In this document: one piece after another, positions 34,322 through 45,600 of the stretch
Layout of the letters: each line of letters begins with the position of its first letter
Position numbering within the stretch: the stretch's first letter is position 1
Assembly: GCF_000247695.1 (NCBI RefSeq)
Contig: NW_004624882.1
Location: forward strand, 3,470,515 to 3,534,514
Reading direction: 5' to 3'
Origin: Heterocephalus glaber
Lineage: Eukaryota > Chordata > Mammalia > Rodentia > Bathyergidae
DNA length: 64,000 bases
Translations under genes and position numbers: made by a program
The notes under the pieces: generated by a model
Seen by the model: only the letters and a program-made list of their open reading frames with translations
The model's database searches: none
Told to the model about the DNA's origin: nothing

Positions 34322-37300
34322 GTGAGTCTTACCACTCTCTCTCTGCTTGCTTCTGTTAAGGGGCACGCCTCACTGTTCTCACCCAGGAAGCAAAGTGCTC
34401 AGCCTCTAACCCCACAGCTCTTTCCTGAGCAAATACAATGCTTCGCAGATACCTCCAGCCAACTTTCTCTGTCGGGTTTGCACATCAGAACTCTAAAACT
34501 CCACCGAGGCAACGGTTCTTAGACCCTTAGACATTCCAGAGCGTGTTTTTACTAGGCAAGAGTTTCTATACCATTGCGATGAGCATACTTTCTCATCTTT
34601 ATTGACTCTAAAACAGTGGAAATGAGTTTGGGGGTGCTCTGCGAGGAACGCTTAGTCCCCAGGGAAGTATTAGGAAATCTAAGCAGGTTTCTTAAAACCG
34701 CAGGCAGCGTGCTAGTCTGCTGAAGTGTAATTTGTCACGAAAAAGGCATTCTGAAGGTGTCGTTTTTCATTCACGCAGCAGCAAAATCCTTGTATCCTGT
34801 ACGTGCAATAAAGGACAGCTTCTGAGACACTGAGGAAAGAAAGAAGCCGAACTGGCCTCTTTGTTCTGGAAGTGTGTAGGAGTTCGCTCCTGCCTTTTGA
34901 CAACTAGCATGTATCTCTTTATATATGAGGCAAGAATGATGAATACAGCTTTATGTCAAGGGCATTGTGGTCAATCGAGTTAAATTTTGACTGTATTTAA
35001 GTGTGTACAAAAATCTCAATCTGAATATAATTAAACCTGGAAATATGAAAGTGTCTAACAGACTTGGACGGTTTTATACTTGGGAACAGCCAATTATAAG
35101 AGGCAACCGGGAAGGGGAAAAAATCTATTTTCTCCAAGTTCTGAGCCATAAGTAAAACTTTGGGGAAGAAAGTTCATTTTTTTTATAGCTGTCAGAAGTG
35201 ATTTGAAATAAGGTACAAATTAGTATCTTTATTTTTTTCTGGGCAAAATGGTTTTCGGAATTCAGTGAGCTTGAATAATTGTGTTGAGTGATGTGACTGC
35301 TCATTTTTCTAAAGGAATATTGTTGTTTTCCATCATGAACAGGACTTAGTCCTAAGAGCCCAGGGGGTATGATTGTGCTACTGCCTGCAACAAGTGGCAC
35401 AAGGTTTCTGACACTGAGAAATTAATTTCTTACGAAACTTAGTAAAAAGTAACCGGGGCAAACAAGTAGATTTGAGGGAATGGCCACTTTTTACAAAAAT
35501 TGCAAGTCATAGTCCCTTCTTCACAGAGACTGTTGTCTTAATACAGATGGGCAGCTGCCTCTTCATAAAGACAAAGGCTATGACTGATTTAATTCAGGGT
35601 TCTTGACTCCAAGCAGCGCAGCTATCCTTAGAAACATGTTTAAATGAAACTGGCTCACTTCTGTAATAATGAAACAGCAAAGAGGTGTGTATAAGACAGC
35701 GGATGTTTCAGTAAATAAAATTTTTAATAACGCAAGCAGTAGCAGGGACAGTGCAAATGTTTTAAAGCTTGTTTGTTATCTGCTTGGCGCTGCTCGGAAA
35801 ATAGGAGTGTTAATATTGTGATATTGATAAGAGTAACCCAGGAGAAACAAAACACTATTTTAAAATATACAGTTAATAACAGATGGTTTAATACCAGGTT
35901 GTCTCACCCTGCCGATGAGATGGCCCCAAGCCAAATCAACCAGCATGTCTGCCGTTTTTCCTGTGAGTGGATATGTACATAGTTATTATACACTAATTAC
36001 ATTAACAGCCCAGGGAATATATAACCAGAAAGACAGAGAAGTCCTCTGGGGCGAGGAGGGTGGGGGTCATGCACAGGGTTTTGGATCTCATGTTTAGAAT
36101 TCTCCTTGCCAGTGGAATATGAGTAACTGCTGATGACTAGAATCCCGGCTCCTAGGCAGCTCATTTCGGGGTAATGATATTGATTATGGTGTTTAACCCT
36201 CTGGCATTAGCAGAGTTCCTGGAGGATTTCTTCTTAAGGATTAAAGTTATTTTAGTGTCTGAAGTATTCTCTAAGAAAAGAAAGTTAGGACGCTGTATTG
36301 TTGCATTAACTTTTCTCAAGTCACTGGGCACGGTCTTCTTGTGAGGAAGGTATAACCATTTGGCAGCTTCTTTAAGCCTGTGAGGTGTTAGTAGGTGTCC
36401 TGATGAAAAGAGATTGAAAATTACTGGGGAAAAACAAGGACTATAGAAATTCTCAGAGCCTTTGTGTTGTGCCTCCTCGAGGGAGGCATGGTGTGCACCA
36501 AGAGAAGTATGGTTTGCTGCAACTTACTTGTGGCTTGCTCTTTGGGTGATCATCATGAGGAGCATTCTTGGAGCCCAAGGTTCCAGGTGGACAGGCTGCA
36601 GAGCAGGGTAGATGATGAGTGGGTTGCAGACATGCCTAGTTGTTTATGCCTCTTCACACCTGGGCCATCAGACTGTGCCTGGGTGGAGTGGATGTCCTGA
36701 AAATTATCTCTGACCTCCATAGCTTCCTCAGTTTTCCCTAATATATTATACAGATCGGATCAGTTTCTTTATCTGCCATGATATGTAAAAGATACGAAAC
36801 TGCTTCTCACAATCCAGACCCAGAATATTGATGGAGTGAGGTAAAAGGCCATAACCCTGTTAACACCTGGGCCTTGGGGTGCAATGAAAAGAAAGATATC
36901 CTAATTCTTACCATCTTTCGTGTGATCGTGGGAGTGTCAAGGCCTGCTCTGTGTCATCCAGTTTGTCCTCTTCACTCCATAAAGAATTTAAGAAGGTGTT
37001 CTGTAGTGTGTGTGTATTGTTTTATTCTTAAAGACCTGAACAGCTGATGATAGAGTGCTTCTCCATGAGATCCTTTTGAATGTTTGGATATTGCTACTAC
37101 TTCTTTTTCTGAAACTGCTGTTTGTTTGGTTGGGATTTCCTGACACCAGAGTGGCTTAGTCCAGGGGCAATGAACATAAAAGAACATGGCTTCAAAGGTT
37201 ATGTATTAAATGTAAATTTTTTCCTTGGACACTGTACCAAATATGTACTAAGCATTCCTATCCCTGGTGAACTTTTTATGCCTACCATTTGACATCAATT

Positions 37301-37330
37301 ACCTTTCAAAAACATTTTGTGATGTTAATT
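34322..37330 (+). other. repeat-poor sequence downstream of the candidate first exon (putative intron 1 start)
   Basis: About 3 kb directly after the GTGAGT donor holds no SINE, LINE or LTR that I can recognise, in contrast to the repeat-packed 34 kb to the left. Reading frames here are short and look random. Such repeat depletion beside a promoter often reflects regulatory constraint; that is inference. No individual enhancer motif cluster could be singled out by eye. Confidence 0.4.
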
Positions 37331-37334
37331 CCTG

Positions 37335-37425
37335 TTACATTCATTCAGTAAATATTTACTGACTACCTTTTAAAGTCCTATTCTAAGTATTCTGGAGAGA
37401 AAGCAGTATATAAGAGACAGATGAA
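37335..37425 (-). repeat. L2/MIR-type remnant
   Basis: ATTCATTCAGTAAATATTTA followed by CTGACTACCTTTTAAAGTCC is the common inverted L2-type 3' motif. Confidence 0.45.
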
Positions 37426-37797
37426 TTTAAACCTAATCTTCTTGCAACAGATGGCATCCGTGCAAGAGAAATCTTATGACCTGAATGATGTGCAGCATGT
37501 GAAGTTAGAATTACTTGATCACCCATTATTTTGCTGGTCATATTTTAAGTCAGAGTTTCCCAACCAGTGGGCACAAAACACTGGTTGGCAGTGCACAGCT
37601 AACTGACATGTTTAGATATTCATGCTTTCATTGACCAGATTTCTATGTCAGAGGAATCCAAGTAGATGCCAGTGAACTGCACGTGCTAAAAGAGGAAAGG
37701 CACTGCTTGGATCCCATTACAGGACATCCATAAATGACACAGAGCTGGATGATGTCACTTTATATATTGCTAATGTAATTTTTAAGACCAGTCTCTC

Positions 37798-37850
37798 TGG
37801 CTGGGGTGTGGCTCAGTGTTAGAGTGCTTTCCTAGTGCGAGAGAAAGTTG
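37798..37850 (+). repeat. truncated ID-like SINE
   Basis: CTGGCTGGGGTGTGGCTCAG with TTAGAGTGCTTTCCTAGTG is an ID A-box half. The B box is missing. Confidence 0.6.
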
Positions 37851-38067
37851 TTAGTTGTTAAGTTGTTATCATGAGTTGTCGGGGGTTCCTGAAGTACCAC
37901 AAAGAGAAGTGATATTTCTGCTAACTAGGTTAACTAGAAAGCTTTTATACTGGTTTTTAATCCACTGGAAATTATTAAGCTATAAATTCTAGTAGCAATC
38001 TTCATGAAACAGACAAGAGCAGCTACTGTTATTTCTAAGAATGTATATGTAAAGCATAGAATTGGAG

Positions 38068-38294
38068 CTGAACATGGTGGCCCGTGTTTATAATCCCAGC
38101 ACTCTGGCATGCTGAGGCAGGAGGATCATCATTTCAAGCCCAGCTTGGGGGAATTCAGTAACTTAAGTGAGACTCTGTCTCAAAATTAAAAATAATAATT
38201 AAAATAAAATTTAAAAGCCTGGGAACATAGCTCAGTGTGAAGGTCCTGGGTTCAATACACAGTACTGCACAAAAACAAAGGAAGAAAGAAAGAA

Positions 38295-38337
<43 letters not shown>

Positions 38338-38370
38338 AAAGGAAAGAAAGAAAGAAAAGGAAAGAAAGAA
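38068..38370 (+). repeat. B1-dID SINE whose tail became a GA-rich microsatellite
   Basis: B1 motifs (TAATCCCAGCACTCTGGCAT, GGCTGAGGCAGGAGGATCA) are followed by an ID half (CTGGGAACATAGCTCAGTG, GGGTTCAATACACAG). The tail is an expanded (GAAA)n/(GA)n tract at about 38283-38370. A perfect 10-bp duplication, AGAATTGGAG, lies at 38058-38067 and 38371-38380, so the microsatellite is inside the insertion. Confidence 0.9.
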
Positions 38371-38380
38371 AGAATTGGAG

Positions 38381-41121
38381 ACTATGAATTAATAACTGAT
38401 TTATACCAGTAGGTTTTTCCAAGTACCAACAGCATTAGTAAAACCAATTTAAAATGTATTTATATTTGAAGAAAGATTAGTTGATGGAGTGATAAGGCCC
38501 AGGATTTCTAGTTAAATGTAAAAGTACATTTTTGTTTTTCAATTAATTGCTTGCAATCACATATAAGGGAATCATCTGTGAAGGAACCTTTTAAACACAT
38601 TGATTTACTTCATATATTAATGCCACACATTCAGTTAATGCTATTTTTCATTTAAAAAGAAAATGAAAATGAATTGCAGTGCATTGGGGGATACAGCTTT
38701 CTCAGATAAGCATGGCCTTAATAGCTGTATCTGCATAAAGAATAACATCAATTGTGTGTGAGTATGCTCACACTCTCTTGTGAGTTGCTCTTCACTTGTC
38801 TAAACTTGAAACAGAAATGAAATTAAGCAGAACCTTGTCAATTTGACAGTTTGAGTTTTAACACGTGACAGAATTGGAATTTTGGTCAAAGAGTTGAGCC
38901 AGGAAATGCTGCATTATTTATAGGTATTGTTCTGCAACAGAGGCCTTGGCTAGTTAAACCAAAATTATTTTCCCCCTTGAGTATCTAATTGTGGAGTTAT
39001 TTATATCTGTGCTGACACATTCATCATGTATTACCTTGGGGAACAAGACAGTATATAAACTACCAGAGAACAGATAACAAGTTTACTAGAACTGATAGCC
39101 TTGGCTTAAAGTTAGGAAACAAAGAACAGTAAGTTTCTCCCAAAGCAGTGGATTGTGGATCTATCAATGGAGCCATAAATACACACTTCATTGGACAGTT
39201 ATGAATATTCGAAATCATCATGTCTATGAATGCACAATGCTCAGCATGAGGCCAATAAGTATATATTGGTTGGGTCTGAAATGGGTGGGGGTAGATTGAG
39301 CATCTTCAATAAACAATTCTGGGATTGAAGTAGAACCAGACCTGTACTAGCAGGCCACTCATTGATTTAAATTTTATGTTTTAGTGAAGCATGATATACC
39401 TTCCCATGTCTTGCACCAAATTCTCTGATTGTTTTACATATTCATACCCTGTAAGTTTTTGTGTTTGAGGCCCTCCCTTGTTCTAAAGACTTCTTCCTTC
39501 TGTAGTGTCTTATATTATCTCAATATAAATTCCAATCTTTTAAAATTTTCTCCCAATGTACTATGCTTCATAAAAAAACAAAACATACTCACTTTATATT
39601 TTTAATTTACCAGCTTGAAAGTTTTTCCAATAACAGTGGCAGGAGATGCTGGGCTAGTGAATGGGTTGAAGAAAAATCACTTGTTTTACTTAATAAGTAG
39701 AACATCTTCCTGGCTTCAGCTCATGTCAATGGTTTTTCAGAGATCTGGAGGGTGGACCTCTCTCAGAGTATGAGGCCCCAAGATTACCCTCAGACCCCAC
39801 TATTTCCAACTTCCCAGCTACCACACGCTGTCCCAGCAAAAATGAAACATGTAATTTGATGTAGCTCCCAAGATGTGGAGAGTATGTGTCCATGGGCTGA
39901 TGGGTCCTGGCAAGAGCTCACTTCCTGCTAGGGCAAGTGGGGACCATATGGTGTTTATATGATGAGGAAACGGGGCAGATTTATCAAAATGTACATCAAG
40001 AGGGTCTCTACATCTGGCTTATTTTCATTGAATCCCAGATAGCATCTATTTTAAGGTATTCAACTAGGAAAGAAAAAAATCGAATTAATCTATAACACAA
40101 TATTTTTTGGCACTTAAATATTCTATGCAACATTTATTGAAAGCATTCTTTTGGGCTTATTTCCGCAGATTCTTTAAAAATCCTCTGCATGCATTAAATG
40201 TAAAATGTAGGTAAAATATACTTCTAAGGAGTTTCAACATCTCGACTGTGAGTCATCATGTTTGTGTTTTTCTGCATCATACCATCATTCTTTGTGCCAG
40301 TTATAACATTTCTTTGAAAAGAGTTTTTCTGTTATCTCTGAGCTTCTACCAAAAGATAACCAAGTCTGTATCTTCCTCAGGTGGTCCTATGAGGGAATGC
40401 AGATAACCATCTGTGCCCCTAAGCATGTCCACTAAGTTACTCAACATCAATTACTCCACATCTCAGTGAGCTAATTCTTTAATCCTTCTAATATGCGTCC
40501 ACAAATGCATTAAGACTCAGCATGCTTGCAGGGTTCTATAGGCTGTCTTGATATCTATTATTCTTTCTGCCAGTCCTACCCAATCCCAAGACCATCTAAA
40601 TCTCTCTTTGGCCTGGGGGAAATCTCTTCGCCTTCCTCTTTTTTTTCCCCCCAAAAATCTATTACAGTAAAATACACATTGTCAATAATCCCCTTTATAC
40701 TTCCTCTCTCTTTGAGAGGCTTTGCAAGGTGTGTGACTTGTGTTCTCTTAATGGATAAGATTTGTTTAATATAATGCCTATGATTAAATTGAAGTGACAA
40801 TGATAGGAACTGTTATGATCAAAAGCATTCATGAGCAAGCAATGACGGTGATGTCATGGCTACAATCTGATCAGTGATAAGTGGAGATACCTCTCAGCAT
40901 TAGCTAGGTTAAACTGGGACAGAGTTTTCTCTGAGAATTCATGAGATAGACTATGTCTTCCCAGTTCATTGAGTGCCTGAAATCTCAACATTAGAGCATG
41001 ATTTAGTTGTCTTTTAAGGTATCAACAGTGTTTCAGCAGAAATTACACGGCTTTAGGGACAGTGACATCTTTAGTTGCCATATTTATTGGTTTGGCATGG
41101 ATTTCTTTAAGATGAAGTAAG
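38381..41121. other. unassigned, repeat-poor sequence
   Basis: Over 2.7 kb with no recognised repeat or exon. If the 34.3-kb exon is real, this lies within its first intron. Confidence 0.35.
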
Positions 41122-41316
41122 AAGCTGGGCACAATGATGGATGCCTGTAATCCCAGCACTGAGAGAGGCTGGGGCAGGAGGACTGCAAGTTTGAGTCCCC
41201 CCTGGGCAATTTAAAGGAGATCCTGTTTCAAAATAAATAATAAAAAAGGGATGAAGATGTAGCTCAATGGTAGCGCACCCTTGAGTTCAATCCCCAGTAT
41301 TTAAAAAAAAAGAAAA
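41122..41316 (+). repeat. B1-dID composite SINE
   Basis: GCTGGGCACAATGATGGATG, GTAATCCCAGCACTGAGAG and GAAGATGTAGCTCAATGGTA, then GAGTTCAATCCCCAGTATTT and an A tail. Confidence 0.85.
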
Positions 41317-41639
41317 GAGAAGAAAACAAGACTAAAAGAGAAAGGTTACATGAGGATGGGACAAGAAATGGGATAGTGGTAGGGTAGAGGAATATGGAGG
41401 GGGCAAGAAGAAGCAAAGAAATGAGGAGCTCAACAGCGATTGAATGATATTTATCAAATGCTTGCTCTATACCAGGCATCACCCTACACATTAAGGTTAA
41501 AGTGGATCTCACCCACATCAAGTAGACAATAGTATAGTGAAGGAGACAAGCTCTGATAGACTATCACGCAAACACGGGTAAATGTATTCCTGTAAAAAAA
41601 AAAATTATTATCAGGCCTAGTTTTCCTGCCTACAGGCCA

Positions 41640-42090
41640 AAAACTCCATTTTTGCCTCTGATCACAGCTAAGACCTCAATGGTCCCGTTATGCTGTGATG
41701 CTCCAGGGCAGAATTACCTCAGCTGGAGGCGTGCCACAGCTCCTAGCCCAGAGGAGGCCTCTGGGTCGGTGTGCTACGGCTCCCAGCCTGGAGGAGGCTT
41801 CCGGGTAGGTGCTCCACAGCTCCCAACAGAGAGGAGATGAGCTGCGTGGGCTCCAGGAACACCCTCCCCCCATCAAAATAAGAAGACAGGTAAACAACCC
41901 TCAGAACCAAACTTCCAGATCACCTACAGCAACCCCAAAGGGATGGAACTTTCTGATACTCAACCACCTCGACTCCCCGAACTAGCAACGAAAGAGGATC
42001 TGGAAAAAATGAAATCAGAAATAATTTCTCAGACAACAGCAAAGATTGTGCCCATTGTGCAAGACATGATTAATAAATCTAGAGAGAACA
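41640..42090 (+). mobile_element. LINE-1 5' end: monomeric 5' UTR and start of ORF1
   Basis: Three tandem 40-bp units at 41717-41756, 41757-41796 and 41797-41836 each end in GAGGAG and carry a CACAGCTCC or CGGCTCCC core. They lead to an ATG at 41943. The frame from it begins MELSDTQPPRLPELATK, continues with an acidic/basic KEDLEKMKSEI stretch typical of LINE-1 ORF1 coiled coils, and stops after 53 codons at a junction with foreign sequence. Tandem 5' UTR monomers act as LINE-1 promoters in rodents. Confidence 0.55.
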
Positions 42091-42091
42091 C

Positions 42092-42135
42092 ATTTGTCCG
42101 CTGATGGGCATTTGATCTGTTTCCAAGATTTAGGC
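42092..42135 (-). mobile_element. short inverted LINE-1 ORF2 piece
   Basis: CGCTGATGGGCATTTGATCT and GTTTCCAAGATTT are the complement of the ORF2 landmark seen at about 12690. It abuts the ORF1 fragment in the opposite orientation. Confidence 0.5.
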
Positions 42136-42464
42136 AGCAACCTTGAAAACAAATCAGGTCTAAGGGACATCAGAGTGAATGTGAGTGGACCAGACAGGAG
42201 CTAGGAGAGTGGACCAGGTAAAGGATATCTACACCTACTAATATCATGGTATATAGAAATGAAGGGTAGTGGATGGATTCCAGTTGTATTTTAGTGTTTA
42301 AATTGACAGCAGTGGGTAATGAATGGGACATGAGAGATGGTGAGGGACCAGGAGGTATCAAAGAAATTTGGTTTATGTAACTGGAGGATGGTGGTGTCAT
42401 TAATGATGCAGAGAATGTGGAAAGATAACCTGGCCTGGGGAAGGAGAGGGATCATTTGTAGCCA

Positions 42465-42660
42465 GATGGAGTGGAAAAGGCATGAGCTTTAAGGCTGGGA
42501 GTCATGGTGTGGGTTCAAATCTTAGCTCTTGCACTCACTAGCTGAGATGCTAAATTTTTCTAAGCCTCAGTCTCCCATGTTTAAAAATCAAGTCATAAAC
42601 ATCTACTGTAACAGTTGTTGAGAAAATCAAGTGAGATGTGAATAAATGAAAATCACTTCT
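42465..42660 (+). repeat. MIR SINE
   Basis: CATGAGCTTTAAGGCTGGGA, GGTTCAAATCTTAGCTCTTG, CACTCACTAGCTGAGATGC and AAGCCTCAGTCTCCCATG follow MIR well. Confidence 0.85.
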
Positions 42661-45600
42661 TTGCAAGTCCCACACATGAGTTACTATTGTAGTAAATTCA
42701 CTAATCCACAAATTCACTAGCAACCTTGGAGGGAGAATAGCTATTTTCAATAACTTCCTGGGGGTGAGATGGGAGTGGTGTGGTGTGTGAGATTCTTGAC
42801 AACTGACATCTCAGTACTCTGTAAGTTTTCTTAAGTGAAGTTTTCTCCTTGTTGATAATGTACAGGATGGCTATTAACTTCAGTTGTCTGGTGAATTCCT
42901 TCTACTTCTTTCCAGCTCCCTTAACCCTCCCTTCAACTTGGATTAAGGGATCCCATATAGGAACAAGCTACACCACTTTTCTCAGCTGAGATCCGTTATC
43001 ATTTATAAAAGGACTACAGGATTTATGCAAACTGAAGAGTTTGCACTAACAGATGAGCACACTTGGTTAACTCCACACTCCCTGTAGGACTTGGGTGAAG
43101 GTTTTGCCATTCTGTGTTTCTAGCATTCATTCAGTAAGAATACTTTGTGTAACATGTAATTCCACTGCCCTTGAGTGACCTCAATGAATTCCTTTCTGGC
43201 CTCTAAATATTCTCTCATTAAAGGAAGTCATTAGGCAGTGAAAGCTGCAGCCATAGGGTCAGGAAAACCTTGGAATGGGCAGGTAAAGGGGAGAAAGGGT
43301 TAGGCCGTGTGGAATCCAGGTATTAGCTTCTCTCTGCAGGTGTTCTGGTATTGTAGGGTGAAAGTCATTACCAATATCCTCTTGCCTCGTTCCATTATTT
43401 CCCTTTGATCTTGGCACACTTACTTGAATCTCTTTATTTTGGAGCCAAACTATATGCTGACAATTTGTGTGTATGTATACATAAATGCAGATTAAAAACC
43501 ACATTTTCTTTCTTTTGCTGAATTATTAAAATGATTAAATTTACCATCAAGATCCTATTCAGTTATTTCTTTACATACAGCACTTATTTTCATATAGAAA
43601 AACACCCGGGGCAGAGTAGGAGTTTTTCATTTTGTCACTTCATTTGTACAATGTTTGGGTGTAATATTGTGAGGTGTTTGTATGTACTTACAGGTGACTT
43701 GATTGTGCTTGGGTCTTGATCTGGATGTGAGGCTTTTGCTGGGATTTGAGTGAGTGTGAGGTGTATACTGGAAGCTGGTGTCTGAAAATAGAAGTCTCTG
43801 CATGTTTTTAAGAGCTTCCTCTTTCTACTATTTCCCCCTCCCTTTATAATTTTTTCTCTGCATAGCCCATTTTGGTGCAAATGCATTTCAAGTTATAAAG
43901 GTGGTGTAAAAAGCCAATTTTAAACCTGAAATGTTTCTCCCAGAGGGAATGCCATTTTCACTTTATAAAGCCCACTTGGCTGTGTCATTGCTGAGTTAAA
44001 AGCAGGGGTGTTACATAGAAACTTCCCATTAGCATGTGTGATAGCAGTTACTCCAAGCCTGAATTTTTAGGAGTTTTAGTGAAACAGAAGGAACCAGAAC
44101 TAGATAATATCAAACCAGAGAATGGCTTTATTTTGTCTCCAAGAGTGGAGTTAACCTGCCAATAAATCCTTTGTGAATGGTTTGAGGACAATGAAAGAAC
44201 CAGGAAGAACGCTCCAGAGTGAAGGTCACAGCAAAGAGAAAACACATCAAACATTACAATCAATGAAAAATGGTGAGAATTCTGTTTCCAGATCCCCAAA
44301 TCAAACTCTTGCAGAGATAAAGATGTGAGCTTTGTACACCATTGAGGCTTCTGCTCTGTTTATCCTGCTTGGAAAGACAAGCTGGGGAGGAAGAAGGCCT
44401 CTGCCAACAGACTGTAGGTCATAAATTAGTTAATAAAATCTGTCCTATGTTATCTCTGAAATGGCCCATTTTATACATACTTGTCTATTTGATTTATTTG
44501 TTTCTCTGCTTACTCCAGCCTGTATTTTGGTAGCATAAGTCAACATATGAGTTTTAAATTATACAAAAGTTTACTTATAAATGACCGGTCTTCTTGTGAG
44601 GAAAATAATTGTGTGATATATAATTTATTGCTGTGGATCAAGAATTTCAAAGTTAACTATGTTTTAATGTATAATACTAATGATTCCAGTGAAATGTGCC
44701 TATTATTATATTTTAAAATGTTTATTTTGTTAAAAAAAAGTATTGTATCGATGCTTCAAAGACATCTTAAGGATTTAAGTCTAGTAGGATTAGCTCTAGT
44801 ACATTATTTCCACATATCGGTGTTAGCACATCCAGTTTTATTTTATCCACTAAATCACTATCAGTGATAAAGCAGCACTATATGTATCCATGTACATTTC
44901 TATGTGCAGTACATAAATACAAGGGTATGTGTCCATTTGAAAGTTTCTCTATTTTAAGGAGGGTAAGTTTCAGCCATTGTTTACAAAGTTGCAAAGTCAG
45001 TAGTGGGGATTTTACAAGTAAATATAGTGATTTAGAACATAAATTGAAGACCAAAGGGGTCAGGGGAAAAAAAACAGAGAAAGGGACAGAAAAAAGGGAC
45101 AAGCAGGAGATGTTACAAGAGAGGAGCTCCCAAAGCAGCAAACATCTACTCTCTCCTCTTCAACGAAGCTCCCATTCCGGTTTAAAAACAAAATCCCAGC
45201 AGACAAACAGGCACCAAACAGGTGCAGAGTGAAAGGATCAGGAAAAGATGAGGTGAGCCACAAATTTCTAGAAAATCCTGCAGACAGAAAAAGAGGGAGA
45301 TCAAAAGAAGCAGCAAGAAAGACACTTCAGAGGAAATGCTTACAAAGTTTAAAAAATGAGCAAGAAAGAGAAATAAAGAAGAAAGTAAGAAACAAGAAGG
45401 TAAGATTAATGAATCAAAAAGCATGAATGAAGCTGTAGTGGGCACTGTGGAGTGGGAGATGGCTGGGAGAACGGTTTTCTTCAGCTATCTAGATGAAAGG
45501 AGTAGAGAGCACAGAAATGACGGTGGAAAATTAAAAGAAGACAAAAATAAATTGGGGAGGGCAGTTGTTAGCTCACATTTGAAAATGATCAGCCAAAAGG

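Noticed and set aside
41717..41836. CRISPR-like array
   Set aside because: The three 40-bp units are contiguous without spacers and lie in a mammalian LINE-1 5' end.
44864..45426. Overlapping Lys/Glu-rich frames as a coding exon
   Set aside because: They arise from a purine-rich stretch; no splice pair, conserved motif or consistent frame supports them.
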